Below are positions 32,901 through 45,178 of a stretch of DNA of 64,000 nucleotides, in pieces. The stretch comes from Stagonosporopsis chrysanthemi. Its lineage: Eukaryota; Ascomycota; Dothideomycetes; Pleosporales; Didymellaceae. How positions within the stretch are numbered: the stretch's first letter is position 1; every line of letters starts with the position of its first letter. The position numbers and the translations under genes are program-made. Where the stretch lies: assembly GCA_022560025.1 (NCBI GenBank), contig JAFISE010000023.1:1-64000 (forward strand), written 5' to 3'. The notes below the pieces were generated by a model. It searched no databases, had not been told where the DNA came from, and worked only from the letters and a program-made list of their open reading frames with translations.

Positions 32901-33443
32901 CTTGCATGCCGAGACCCAATCGGCGAACTTGTGGCCGGAGCCAGCGTAAGATGACGGGTTTTGTAGAGCGCTCTGCTCGGCGTAGTAGTTGCTGTCTAGA
33001 TCTTGGTCTGCTACCATCCAACAGTGTGGAGGGGCATCAGTGTACAGGAGTATGATGGTCGCTGCATCCTTGCGCATCAACTCATGTGCGCGGGCCAGAG
33101 CGGTCTTGGTAGCCTCTGGGTAATCACCGCCTCCTATCGGCTCCAGGTTCTCGGCCATGGATGTGAGACATTGCGCAGGAATGGAAGTGCCATTAGCACG
33201 CCGCGAATCTCCATTGCCTTCATGCCAACCACTCCACTCAAGCATGCCATCATTGGATCGATCTGCTTCGGTATAGTCGCGGTAAGCGAGAAGACCAATT
33301 CTGGAGAAGCAATTGGTCAGGTTGGAAATAGCAATGACCTTAGGAAGAGACGTCTGTAATGCCTCGATATAATTGAGCATCGAATATGTCGAGTCGACTA
33401 AGATCAGGAGGTCGTAAACCTCATCTCCTGGTTGAGGGGCCAT
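29997..33443 (-). CDS. VWA-domain protein with C-terminal RING/RBR-like E3 module
   Basis: A single exon, 1148 residues from the ATG at 33443, which has a near-perfect Kozak context (CCACCATGG); the frame is open slightly further up without an ATG. Residues 10-240 form a von Willebrand A domain with a MIDAS-like D17-S-T-Y-S21 motif in LLILVDSTYSM. A helical middle part follows, with three CxxC-pair zinc-binding-like clusters (CRSCKF...CGIC, CSTHTC...CHYC, CTKC...CTAC) at roughly 700-860. The C-terminus has a RING-type cluster (910-963, CSLCFTEL to CPFC) and a short Cys pair cluster (about 1000-1030). An Ala/Glu/Arg-rich helix leads to a RING2/Rcat-like CPGC...GCDHMTCHCG...CWACG (1083-1112), with Cys1101 as the candidate catalytic Cys. 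Likely role: RBR-type ubiquitin ligase with a protein-binding VWA head (inference). Confidence 0.85.
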   Translation of the reverse strand: MAPQPGDEVYDLLILVDSTYSMLNYIEALQTSLPKVIAISNLTNCFSRIGLLAYRDYTEADRSNDGMLEWSGWHEGNGDSRRANGTSIPAQCLTSMAENLEPIGGGDYPEATKTALARAHELMRKDAATIILLYTDAPPHCWMVADQDLDSNYYAEQSALQNPSSYAGSGHKFADWVSACKLLHEGEKKAQVFCILDEFIGSRPLHGGYYTYLSTITRGACFTLTDSEPHSIAQITIEVLLAWMGAGKAGVENVMNAKLMRYKNRKNIGKITTEQDELASSYFWTVNKKPTGKNIFMNPKLFEAQQQRDQLLWLEDNLAKAWVTSSLLETHLPKRKTPIMDFAKRYVEDMAYKAVVVEQLQDIIETDVSSMALNPVFGVLWRAVCNDRDNPAREKLITSFGFHIDRAADGKEKVRMKNWLEESYDYAGEITEFLDNVPEHQQFPCVFLDPTISFAPARAKGAQHDHDEDDEIDQPLSTFRRDELLEIGRSCDGRILRRLGKVLTRITYVESAAELPAHIAAMSNAEVPKIPIASASPEFGWRFWKILLHIVLPGSMLAARPASILAALAIRIGLKPLFEPACAAMLFWRDKWNNLDVPETWNSSCLGLLLDADAEYRKQMKLRDGHLSNEGLLLENNRQLFERLVTYHHTGTNLLTTLTVKIGYTPAKTQAPVGHVVLCRSCKFPRSISIMAENTGGRCGICMTSTYDSAVEREKALRSSVTPEDTASTKIAWVECSTHTCRAQYVCYNTADLNVRAKCHYCRMQASLLPEQRLNDPAPTVECTKCLSKVIWPSEWRHMLIRPFQCTACVDGMRTIVGVDTNAKQLCKENGQDWLLQNRSNTLEQPFKRSLFKIITAIGIESFLANVIVLPVLSPDTQLTLNGKQIRNISTLTTTLRSWTQRRTAERSPCSLCFTELPKPRLLPACRRRGCHQSICAACLDNWYGLNRPGSLINTAALFCPFCRRAPAARTLATYGKGIHAVSNLKLAYEERGEWIHAWCAHCNRAQRLMERQCARGAPDALQNWKCADCDDAALAEARRAEQQARLEAERVARMGEAGMAAQQRLRNATHARARLECSVKECPGCKVAVQKTYGCDHMTCHCGAHWCWACGEQGASAGEVYEHLNVVHGGLYEGGDGMGYDSWDEEE

Positions 33444-34237
33444 GGTGGGCGATGTTGTTTCCAAGTGAGACGCCTTTCCGGCCAATTTAAACAAGATATC
33501 CAAGTCCTGACTGACATCGTATCGACAGGCAGACGCCGCCCTTCAAACTCGTGATTGCGCATGGTGCGAGGGCGCACAGAGTCAGGGCGCTAAGAGTCAG
33601 GGTTGTTAGGCAGGCAGCTCAGCTGTCACGTGCGGCTGAGTCACGTTTTAAGATAGTACCTTCCTCAACCACATAAAGAAGTTGCGGTCATGGAACAGCA
33701 CTGCAACAGGGGTTGGAAAGTCTCTGGCACCTTCCCGGCTTCTTCCAAAGAAATCAAATGGAGTAGCTTCGACTCGAGGAATTTTGCAGTCAAGATGTAT
33801 GCCACGATGCAGCCGCGTGGGAGTACAAGATGGGTTATTCTCATCTCACAGGTTCAGGTGCTGCCGAGGAGGTTTCCGCGCGCGTCAACATAGTCAGAAA
33901 AGGCAGGCGTCAGAAGGCGTAGGAGTGCAGCTCGGCGATTTCGGAGATGCGGCCGGACTTGTTGCTTATCAGATGCAAACTGCGTAGGACTTGCAGCCCC
34001 CTACCAGGGGCAGAACTTTCATCCGTAAGATTCAACCAATAGAACTGCCATTGTGAACAGGCATCAAAGTCACGAGGTCTATGGCAACACGACGCCCTCA
34101 TGTCGTGCTGTTAGGGCGTGTGTATAAAACTTTGTGAACCGCGCTTGCAGTGAGGGGCACAGCTTAACTTCCTGTTCAACCAAACATTTAGGTTGATACT
34201 TTTGCAGCCATCTTGCTCCATTCTTCCATCAGTCAGT
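33444..34237. promoter_or_regulatory. Divergent promoter region of VWA/RING gene and O-methyltransferase
   Basis: The two genes start at either end of this 794-bp stretch and read outward. No coding exon is recognised within it. No individual site could be assigned. Confidence 0.4.
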
Positions 34238-34951
34238 ATGTCTGGACAAGGACAATCCTACGAGAAAGACCCACGCTGGACGGCAGTCGACACCTATTCG
34301 CTGGGGCATTTGCATCCAGCTTCGCGACAGACGCCCTCAAATGACGTGCTGAAGCATGCGCTCACGAATTCAGAGCAGCAAGGTCTTCCGGATATTGCCG
34401 TCTCGCCATCACAAGGCAAATACCTCCAGTTACAGGCGCGCCTTCTGAAAGCGAAGAACGTCCTCGAGGTCGGCACTCTCGGCGGCTACTCAACCATCTG
34501 GCTTGCGAACGCAAGTCCTGACATCAGGATTATCAGTATCGAAGTCGAGGAGCACCATGCGAAAGTAGCCCGGTCGAACATCGAACATGCCGGAGTTGGA
34601 GACAGGGTGGATGTGCGACTCGGTCCTGGAGTCGAAGTCTTGCCCAAGATTACGGAGGAGGTCAAGCAGGGAAAGCTGGGCAAGTTCCAGCTCGTGTTCA
34701 TCGACGCAGATAAGGAAAACAACTGGAACTATGTTGACATGGCTCTTGAAATATGTGAGCCCGGTGCATGCATTATCGTCGATAATGTCGTGAGAAAGGG
34801 GCAGCTCGCCACAGATACAGACGACCCAAGGATCGCCGGAGCGCGGCGTGTGGTGGAGAATGTAGGGAAGGATGACAGACTTGATGGTGTCGTGGTCCAG
34901 ACTGTCGGAGACAAGAACTATGATGGCTTCTTGATCGCTGTTGTCAAATGA
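34238..34951 (+). CDS. Class I (metal-dependent) O-methyltransferase
   Basis: A single exon of 237 residues, the usual length for the catechol / caffeoyl-CoA O-methyltransferase-like family 3, which moves a methyl group from SAM to a hydroxyl using a divalent cation. SAM motif I is VLEVGTLGGYSTIWLA (about 68-83), followed by IISIEVEEHHAKVA. The metal-binding segment is FQLVFIDADKENNWNY (about 148-163), and IIVDNVVRKG follows, as in the family. The start at 34238 was chosen because the frame upstream has no ATG. The substrate is unknown. No secondary-metabolism backbone gene is nearby. Confidence 0.92.
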   Translation: MSGQGQSYEKDPRWTAVDTYSLGHLHPASRQTPSNDVLKHALTNSEQQGLPDIAVSPSQGKYLQLQARLLKAKNVLEVGTLGGYSTIWLANASPDIRIISIEVEEHHAKVARSNIEHAGVGDRVDVRLGPGVEVLPKITEEVKQGKLGKFQLVFIDADKENNWNYVDMALEICEPGACIIVDNVVRKGQLATDTDDPRIAGARRVVENVGKDDRLDGVVVQTVGDKNYDGFLIAVVK

Positions 34952-37900
34952 ATGCGCGGAGCAAAGTTTTTCGTCTAAATCCTCATTCCTTGAATGTACA
35001 TTCACAGTGCATTTCCGTGTGCAAATTATGGTGCTGGTGGCATCGCTCTTTTAGTAATCAATGAGCAAACTCGTGAAGATCAAACAGACTTTCCCGCTGA
35101 TGCGATTTCTAAGGATCAAGGGATGACCTGAAGTTATGCATACTAATCAGGCAGAAACTGCCCAACGGTTTTCACGTCAGGCAGCACCACGTCGGAGATT
35201 CTTCCGAGCAGTCTCGTGTTCGCAACTTAGTTTTATGCGCCTCATCACAGGAACATGCAGTGTATAGAATTTGGCGAATAAAGTTGCAGTCGCATTGCAA
35301 ATACGACCTTGTTGGACTGACACTGTCGGCCGTGCTTGAGGACCTTTGCCCGGCACATGGGGTGGGAGTTGCAAGTGAAAGCCGCGTAGACGATCGTGAA
35401 AATTCCACAAAGAATAGTGGAGCATGGTGCAATCAATACCGAACGGCACCGAGAAATGGCAGATCTGATGTGCTCCTCGAATCTGATCGAGAGTTGAGCA
35501 TCTAAGGTGCGGGGGTCCCGACCTAAGCCCTATGGGTGGGGCGCATTCATGACATTGACTATCTTCATCAGGATGGAATCGCATTTTGAACATGGCGATT
35601 TTGGAAGATTGGTGCATCAATGATCGGTAGCGAAAAGACGATCTTTGTCGTCGTGTTGTGCAAGATGGCGGATACCCATCCAACCAATCGTGCAGCTGCA
35701 CAGCTGACGGGCATGGAGGCGTGCGCGAAACCGCGCCTAGATGTCATTGGCTGTGTGAGGAAGGCCTAGAAAGACACGGCAATGATTTGTACACTGCAGA
35801 TTTAAACAGGCCTGCAATGGCGCGGACTGAACACAGATAAGGAAGTTGGATGTGGAGCGAGCTCCATGACCAGGCAACAGTGAGATGTCTGGTGTAAAGA
35901 GCTGCATGGACCCGCAACCGTCTCAGGATCGTCCGGGTGGTTGAGACCGATAAGGCGCCGGGCTCATTTGAAGGTGCGGAGCCTGTCACGGCAGTTTCAG
36001 CCACATCTGTTATACACTTGAACGTCCAAACTCGAAAAAATGTTGTCCATACCCTATCATGGAATGCAGACATTAGCAATGCATGTGGTGAATCGCAAAC
36101 GATGCCACTCACAGCTTAGATTACAAAATAATTGCATGAATCTGCGTCCACCACATGACTACCGGCCCAATTCTTGCAAATATTAGGTTTGTGAGGGTCC
36201 GACAAGACGGTGCAACCTTAAGTCCACGAGCTGTCTGGAGGTTCCAAGCATCGGAAGTATGCGATCCGACTGAACTTAGAGCATCGGCTTCTTTGAAGCG
36301 AGAACTCTATCAAGGAGTCAGACACTTGTGGGGTGCGACATGAGATGTGATCGGTTGTGGCGTTTCTACAAGTCAAGTCAGGCAGGGTGTGTTCGGAATA
36401 TACTCCGATCTCACCAGCGGTTTCACGCGGGAATTCCATGCTTCAGTTAGTGTGGATAGAATATGATTAGGCAACGGAGGAATAGCCTGATGAAGCATGA
36501 TCAGCAATGTCAATAATGGTAAGGGGTTTAGATATTGAGGTCGGGATAAAGAAAGCGGCGTTGGCAGGACACGAGTGGTGCGTCTCAAATACGCTTGACG
36601 CATGTTCCGGGTATCTGATTACTGGGTACGAGAAATAATTGTTCCGTTCCAGACGGAACATGTCTTCGTATAGAATCCAGCAGTATGGTTTGGCTCCCAG
36701 ATGGTCCTAAGGGAAATGTGTTGGCGGAATGGACCCTGAGATAAACCTTGCATAGTCCGATGGTTAGAGCGACCCAGACAAAGGAATCTGGTCTCCAAGC
36801 CATATGGCTGCAAGCAGCAGCGCAGCTCAGCTCAGACGTTTCATAAGTCTTGTCTGTAGCGGTAGCGCAACCTGCAAAGTAAGGTCGTGAGTTGTCTGAT
36901 GGTTGCCAAGTGCGTTGTAGACAGTTGCGATCTTCTGTTACTCAATTCGCTTCGACAAAGGCCCGTAATAATGCCTAGTGATCTTGCTCCGGCCAGTAAG
37001 ACCAGCCAGCTGGACGCGTAAGAATCGGCGATCCTCTAAGATTCGAGAGATCCCTTTGTAGTAGCCGAGTCGAACAACATTGGAAAGCGAGGTCGGAGTC
37101 AGAGCCTCATCTGAACCAGGTGCCCTGCACGCTCAAGGCTCGCTCGGTCAAGCAATTTGGATCTGAAGCTGCGTATCTTGCAAAAACAGCGCCATTCCCT
37201 AACGACATGCGCATATTATTGAGTACTGTCATTCCTGCTGCATGTCAAATCAAGCGACTCAGGGGCTGTGAGTGCCTCGTGGGACCAGGACGGAGGCTGA
37301 GATGATCATAGTCGTAGCAAGCCCAATGGTGTTTCGTGGTCCACAGGTCAATTTGCTCTCCTGTTGCGCTGGTATGAAAGCATGAGGTGCTGCTACCATG
37401 CATTCATACGGGCCAATCCCTGTAGGTACTGCTCGGTGCCAGCCGAATCTACCCGTCGACGATTCCTGATACTCCCTATACTCCGCGATGACATGCCTGA
37501 TCAGGCTCGCAGCGCAGAATGTCAGCGTCTCCAAATAGCGTCAGGTCAGCGGTGATTGCTGCTGCGTAGTTTGGAGGAAGTGGGGTCTGTTTTGCTAGCG
37601 AGCCAGGCCCGCGCGCGTGAATGGGGCAGGTACGAATCGCAACATAACCAACACGATGTCCAGATTGAGCCTCACTTTCGCAGTTCGGTTAACAGAATCC
37701 GACGACCTGGTATCGACGGAGTCAATGCCGAGTCAGCAGGAGATTTGACCACTGACCCTCAAGGCATAAAGCAGATGGAGCAGTCCGGCATGGCCCTGCG
37801 ATCGTCGCCGCAAGCGGTGGTCTTTCGCTAAGCACGACACAAGATGCACAAAACTTGTGTTTGACAGCAAGAGAACGTGTTCCGAAGAGGCAAAGGAAAC

Positions 37901-39764
37901 GCGCAACGCTGCAATATCTTCTGCTGCAAGGCCACCGCACTAAGGAATAGCTCCACCACGCCAATGTGCAATGTGGGGAGGTGGCGGCAATGCCGTCGGG
38001 GAGCGTCTATCACCGGTCACCGGATTGATGGGCGTTGTCTCGACCTGCGTTTGCAAGAGCTGCATGGTGAAAAGGCCCGACTAGCATCTCATCAGTCGAG
38101 TCCCACGTGCGATTGCCATGTATGGAGTCGCCCAGGCTTTGGTGTGGTAGACGTCATGCACGTCTTCAGGAGCCACTGCGCTGGGTCAGGCCTCTGTTGG
38201 CCTTTTCAGCGCTCCAATATCGACGATTCTCCCATGAGGTGAGCGGCCAATCGCAGTAGCCAGTGACATCTGCTGTGCAACAGGACCAGAAATGATGCAA
38301 GTCTCTGATCACGATGACGCATGTGGAAATGAATCGAGGCTTTTCTCAGGGCCCATTTAGCGAGATGAACGAGTGTGGAGAAAGGACTCCTTTTCGAAAG
38401 CCATCTGTCGCAGCGTATCCGCTCTCGCTGCAGGTGCCGGCGTCAGCATGTCGCGCCAGCGTTATCCCTGCACTGCCTGCAGTCGCTGAAGACTGCAAAA
38501 TCGCCTGCGCAGAGCCAGGGCCATGGCTGAGGGCGAGGTCGCATGTTGGAACGTCACAGCACTTGCGGCCAGCGCCGTCATTCGTGCGTCTCCACCGAGC
38601 GCGTCAGCTTTGGCTTCAGGCATTTCGGGCCTGTCTCCACGAACGTCCTGGTCATCTTAGATCCAGCAATGTTCATGAGAAATACCCCTGATGTGACCAC
38701 AATCCCCAGGCCTTGTCCCAGCGCACAGAGCCAGGCTAAAGTCTTGTCTCCGGCTGCAGCGTACCTCCAAGTGGGCCCCCCTACAGATGAACCACGCGGA
38801 AGTGCGCACAATGGCCGACGACTAAAGTGCCGATAGCTCCCCAAGGATCCAGGGAATAGAGATTCATGTCCACGCCGAAATAAAATGGGCTACACCCGCC
38901 GCTGACGCTAGGCGACGGTTACCGTCGTGTCATCAGCCTGGCTGTCAACCATCGATGGTGTGGTGGGATTAGAACTGTCCGTGGGTCGGAGCTGCTTGAC
39001 GACGCACGGACTCCACGACCTGAGAGCGAGCGCGCTTTCATCCATCCCGCACATCAGTTGGTCTGAGCCAACTGTACAGGGATCTGTTAATCCCTCCTTC
39101 CACACTGGCACAAGATCGTCTTATGGAGGCCAAGCCACCAGGGTGCCTGCAAAATCCTCTGGTGAATTGGGTGATTGGGCCCTCGAACGCAGCAGGCCCA
39201 TTATGGCAATAGCGTGTGTCGCCTCGCCACTTTTATTCATCCACTCAATCCAGCCATACACCGCGTTCCAAAATTCAAAGTCAAGTCCCTAAATCTTTTC
39301 GTCTCTTGCAGGCCTTGCTTTTGGCGTCTCTTACCTTTGCTGGTTGTGAAAGTGGCCCCTGCGGTGGTGGCAGCTAGCTTACATACAACGCATTCCACCA
39401 CTGCTTCACCATTGCTCTTCCGCTTGGTCTTCACTCCTCGACCCGGACCATCACTATTATCTCGCCCTAGACCCCATCGAATCTTCGCATATAACATTCA
39501 TTGCGCCTGACACTCCACGGCATGGTCGATCGCCCGCAATTGCCTCCACCATCTGCTCCCGTCCTAAAACACGATCTAGTGCGGGCCCCAACGTTTTAAA
39601 AAGTCCTCTTGCCTGACTTCTTAGGTACGAATCTCCCAGGTCCCAGCGGCATGGTGGGTCCTCCGGAACCTTAAACATTTGATGCTCATATCCCCAGAAT
39701 ACTTCAATGCGCAGTCTGCCTTTGGACACCTTCACTTGGAATTTGCGACAGTAGAGCGCTGCAC
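34952..39764. other. Region of 4.8 kb with no recognised gene
   Basis: Open frames are short (mostly under 125 codons), overlap on both strands and show no family motif or coherent splice chain. No terminal inverted repeats, reverse transcriptase or transposase motifs were seen. The stretch just before 39765 is the presumable promoter of the second Zn2Cys6 gene. It may contain decayed mobile DNA, but this is not demonstrable by eye. Confidence 0.45.
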
Positions 39765-41267
39765 ATGGCTGTGGGAACGGATCGTCGTGCGAAGAAGACC
39801 GCATCTAGATTAGACCAGCCGATGCCTGTACAGCCCATTAGCAACGTAATGTCCTTCAACCCTGGCGTCAATGGTCTCGCCCCAGAGTCCACTTCTACTC
39901 AAAGTCCAACGGATTCTCTCGACTTCAAGAACACTTTCACTGGTCCCGAATCCACTGCTCAAACACAACAGCACCACCTAGGCAAGAAAAGGCGCTCGTC
40001 GAAGAGCAAGATTCCTGGAGAACTACGACGATCAACATCAACGCCACACATGCGCAACCTACCTTTAGGCACATCCGGCGAGTTGTCGCCTACCAGCAGC
40101 AAAGCTCGCAACAAGCTAGGATATCACCGGACTTCGGTCGCATGTGGTATGTTCATAGAGTAGCTGCATTGTGCACCCAACACGATCACTTCGACTAACA
40201 ACAAGAAACACAGGGCACTGTCGGCGGAGAAAAATACGTTGCCTGGCAGCTGCAGATGACCCACAAGGCCGTTGCTCGAATTGTATTCGGTTAAAGAAAG
40301 AGTGCAACTTTTTCCCAGTAGAACACACTGCCGACACGCAGAGACCAGCAGGTGTCGGGAAGGATATGAGCACCGGGACACCCACAACACCTCAGGCTCA
40401 ATCTCCACGACACCTCCCACCTCATGCCGGTGAGAAGCTTGGCGATTTTCATGCGCCATACCATGGCAGCTCTGCGGCTCTACCTGCACCATATGGCTTT
40501 GCAGGGGGCAATGAGATCGACCCGCATCATACGCCCACTTCAAGTGGAGGTAAGAGCTCCCATACGTCGAGCTGTGTCTTTGAGTACTAAGATATACAGT
40601 ACCGGTACAACATCCCTCTTATCCGTACCCTCCCCCAATAGAGACGCAATGGCCTCCAACAACCAGCTACCTTCCATCCTCGACCATCGCCGAAAGCCCA
40701 AATTCGACCGCAGGGTACTGGCGTCAATCTCCATCGACAGCGAACTCCGTGTACGGCAGCGAATCGGGCGTTTCCGGTGTGCATACACCAGCTACTATAA
40801 GCACAAGCTCAACAATGTCATACGGCCGTCCAGAGAACAACGCGTGGGGTCAGCATTCTTCATTTCAACAGCCGCCAACACGATCCATGTCTTACGGCAA
40901 CATCGAAGGATTGCAGCAACAATATGCTGGCCAGGGCCTCGGCATTCAGCAAGATTTCGGACGGCGAACTTCGCCCTACCCTTATCCTACCACAATAGAC
41001 ACAAGCCAGCCAGCATTACACACAACCACGATGGGAGGCGCAACATCCGGGCCGCTATCTGCGCCAGTGCTACAATCCCACCAATTCTACCCATCGGCTT
41101 GGAACTCTTACGAACATAGTCAGATGTCCCCAATGCAGATTCCTAGCCGATCCATGAGCGCGCAGTGGTACTCGGAGCAGGGCCATCTGGATCAAGTGCA
41201 GGAAGAAGCCGGGCCACCCATGGCTTACAGCCAACACGGAGTACCACAATACTATTCTGGCGCATAA
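39765..41267 (+). CDS. Zn2Cys6 fungal transcription factor
   Basis: Three exons (39765-40146, 40214-40549, 40600-41267) join in phase to 461 residues. The zinc cluster, split by intron 1, is C127-x2-C130-x6-C137-x10-C148-x2-C151-x6-C158 with RRRKIR after the second Cys, followed by RLKKECNFFPVEH. The cluster is internal, after a Ser/Thr-rich leader with a basic patch (GKKRRSSKSKIP, about 75-86) that could be a nuclear localisation signal. The C-terminal 300 residues are Ser/Pro/Gln/Tyr-rich without a recognised regulatory domain. The start is uncertain: ATGs at 39765 and 39849 are both in frame. The spacing of the cluster is identical to that of the regulator at 0.6-1.9 kb. Degenerate copies of its Zn-cluster coding sequence occur near 54.7 and 54.95 kb. 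Confidence 0.87.
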
Positions 41268-44200
41268 ATCGAGAAGTCAACTCCATTCTTACAAGACTCT
41301 GGGTCTCGACAAGTTTTCCACCATTTCGGCCATAGACTGATACCAGCGAACCCGCAATGCGGGCAGTGTTTTCTTCCTTTTTCACACCGTGGGGTTCCAC
41401 GGCGGCATTTCCCCATAAACGCACAGGCGGAGTCATTTCCGGGGCTTGGAAAAGTTCACAGCTCATCCATTGGATACAAGGGGTTCCTTTCGACTATCTA
41501 CATGCATTCACGGGACAATTCGCCCGGTAGCGCAGTCTCCTTCAAGGCGCCTTTGCACATTGTTTGCTTCATTATGGCTTTCTCCCTTCTGGTCGGCTTT
41601 TTGGCTACGCAACACTTTTCAGATTCACATGTATAACTAGGGTAGCCTGTCAAGGCTGGAGTCATATCATTCGGAATGGCGTTAGGAAATGGGTGCGCAT
41701 TACGTCTGTAGTGTAAGACATTACGCGGCCAATGGTTGCAAGAGACATCGATATTCTACGGCTCTCATGTTTTCTTGCAAGCTCCGCTGGTGATGTCTCT
41801 TACGCTGATGTGGCGTCCCCACCCTACAAAGGGCGGATCGATACCCGCACATTTTCGTGCCGAACCCGCTGTTCATGCGAGCATCAGATTTGCCCAGACG
41901 CTTTCAAACTCGCTCTAGCTGAACTAACGTCAGCCTGACAATCGTGACACAGTACGTCTAAATGATACACTTGATCATTTCAGCCAGCTATGGCAATGAC
42001 TTTCCGGATTCGCGCGGCTCCTATCGCCGCTACCTTGCGATGTATGTGGTGATCGTAGACTTCCATGCACATGGCCTCCACATGGCAGCACATGGCTAGA
42101 CCATGGTCTTTGGCTTCAAACTTGGCAACTGGAAATATCCGTGAACAAGTACATGGATATGGCCAGCCATTGAATAGAATGCACCGGAGCGACATCCTGC
42201 TCGCATGGACCAGTCACAGCGTCAGAACGGACATATTGCCTCTCTTATGGAGGTCTTTGCCCATCAGTGCGCTGACGCGGAGGGCACCCGATCCATCTCG
42301 AGTAAATCACGACTCAAGAACGCTCATGGTCCTATCATTACAATCGTTAAGGTCAACTTGGAGGGATGCGGTCCGGCTGCTAGCGAACAAAAGAAGCCCC
42401 GAGTTGCCCGAACACGAGGGTATATTCTAAGCCTAATCTTTTACAACGTCGTTACCAACATTAACGCCTGATCGCTTGTTCGTTTGCACAACGGGGTGCC
42501 TCGGCTCCGAACCTAACCGGAACGCTGAACGCCTTTAATCTTAACGGCTGCAACGGCCTTCCGTCAGCTATTATTAAGGTTTTCTTTGACGTTTGACTAG
42601 GAGCGACCGATGGACGTTTCCCAGCACATGTAATCACGTATAATCGCACTGTGTGCTCCAGACTTTGTGACGCCGCGATGCTTAACAAGACCCGCTTTCA
42701 AATTGCGTGTGGCGCCCAGCTGCGCTTAATTCAACACCTCGATCCTTAATTCCGCCAACTCACGCATCCATGTTATATTGTAGCACAGCATGATGCTCGA
42801 CGTGACTAGTTTGTCCGCTACCACATGGTCGGGAGCAAGGCCCGTCATTGCTGTGCCTCATACCGTTCAAAGTAAGGTCGCCGTCGGGGCAAAGGCATTG
42901 TGGATGCTGATCGCTGGCACAAGTCACGAATCATGGACACATTGTCCGATTCTCGAAGACCCAGAAGGCCTCGGCGACCTGTGCTGACCGGTAAAATTAC
43001 CCTGATGGGAGCAACTGCGCGAAATGACTGTAGCTAAAGAAAGGTCGCCGATAGATTATGTGTGTCGTTTTAGCAGCACTGGACAAGGAATCTGTGCGTT
43101 TGAATGGCCTCGGAGGTCGCAGTGAACAAGGGTATTGAATGGCTGGTCGGCGTGAGCTCTTCCAGCTGCAGGAGCGCGGATAACGGCGCTAGAGAAATGC
43201 GTGCCTGTACGCTAATTTGTAAGCCGTAAATGGCGAAAGAGCATAAATCATCATCGTCGAGAAATGTCTGCATTTTCACAAGACAGCATTCGTGATCAGG
43301 ATCCACATCTGCCTTCGCAGGATCATTCCCCGTTGACACAGATGGAGCGCGCTTGCCACGTGCAGTTAGCCATTCACGTAATCCGGACATGTTCCTGCAC
43401 TGAGTATGATATCCCCACCATCCAATGCCTACCACCGTCACTCCATCCCCACCCTTCCTCTGAGTTATCTCCGTAAGCCACAAAAATGCTGTCATGGCGT
43501 AGACTACATCCGGCGTATCGTTGCAACATGCGCGCTATCGTGCTATTAAGGAAGGTGCCATCAATACTACCAGCACCAACGTCCTTCGTCAACGGCTGTG
43601 TCGTATAGCCATGTGAGCTCGATACGTACAGTCGGTGTCCCGAACCCACACGGCTGGGGAGAGTTCCAGAACTTTGGCAGCGTCTGTTCGCGGCCAAGCC
43701 CCGAAGCGCTGCAGAGCAGATCGACACGTTCTTGCGCCCTGCTCGCGAGCCCGTGCCTGCCACCTCGGTCACGTTCCGTTCCGCCCGGTTTCTCGTTCTA
43801 ACTTCTGCTGGCAGCTGTGCCACAAGCGGACATTGATACAGGACCCATTTGATGTTCTGTCTCAACGCAACTGCTGGCCCAAAGCAGTGGACGCTCGACG
43901 ACATGAAATCGTCTGGAACAGGAGCTTTGACACACGGAATCAATATTCCGTCCAATGGCGCACCCCCTGCATCATTCGTAAAATGCCCGTAATGCATGCC
44001 TGGTTGTAAGGATCCACCGTGCTGCGTGTCTTGTACGCCAACAACCTAGTGCAGATAGTTGCTGTCAGCACCTATGCACCCCATCGTACACATACATATG
44101 CAATATGCACTCCAGCCTCTTGGCATCACAGATCACCGACTTGAACTGAAGGCTGCGTCTTTCCGTCTCTTCTTGATAATATTGATTAACAGTGATCAAG

Positions 44201-45178
44201 GCCAACCCGAAAATCTTTAGTAGTTTCAGGCCTCGGAACAGGATGAGAGGCGACTCAGGACTGACCGAGGCATATAGGAATGCTACGCTGACTAGCATTT
44301 TCCATGTAGCTTCAACATCAGCTCATCTGTGCTCTATTGGAAGAGCTGTACATCCATCGGCCAAATCGGAATGTTCTTTCGGTCGAACAGCTCTCCGTCA
44401 GCCTGCACAACTCCTCCGCTTTGTTGTGCAAGAATCCTTCATGACGATCCGGCGTCGTGCATGAGAACCGAGGTGTGGATTTCTCAGCGTGTTGGCGGCT
44501 GACCTGTCTCGTACCTGCCTACGCCGCTTGTAGAAGCTTCCCTCTGCTCAACAGCATCTCGTATCGTGTGACTTTCCAGATTAATACGATTACTGCTGCT
44601 CAGGGTTGCATCGCTGAAGTTGGCGAGTCTGCAGCAATTGTCGCACTGACAATTGGCGCGTCTCACCATCAGTGTTGCGGATGGTGTATCAAAGCGGTTG
44701 TGCAGGATAGATATCATGCAGTGCGAAGCGCCAAGGTGAGAGGAAAGCACACTGGACGTATGGGACGTTTTCTCTTGTGTCATGCCCGTGGCGCGTCTCT
44801 ATTGCTTAGTGAAGGACATGGGCAAGCACACGCATTCAACCGGTGCTTCCAGTTGAGTTGTGAGCATCCAGGGAGAACGACCGGCGGTTAAGCATGCGAC
44901 AGGGCGGCCGCGTGATGAGTGTGCGCTGCGCGGCGTCGATGCGCTCTGCTGCACTGACTGAGATCATCAGCAAAAGTGACGACGCGTGCTTGCTTTACAA
45001 AGCGGCGCATCGCGAGGTGGTGTCCCGAAGGTAAGAGCGATGTGTTGCACGTGGTTGGCGCGTGGCCGATGGCCGATGCGTGCTAGTAGCCGCTAGCGCC
45101 TTCACGCTCACTCCCCGAAAAAATCCTCCAACCTCGATACCTCGACAACGTGAATCGGGATCCGCATGATTTCAAGAC
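41268..45178. other. Region of 3.9 kb with no recognised protein gene
   Basis: Contains only short or motif-free frames, the longest about 207 codons on the minus strand at 43374-43997, which I could not tie to any family. A locally AT-richer patch at about 42470-42790 resembles decayed sequence. Nothing else could be supported. Confidence 0.4.

Noticed and set aside
43374..43997. Minus-strand frame of 207 codons in a gene-poor region
   Set aside because: No family, signal or splice support; about the length expected by chance across so much non-coding sequence.
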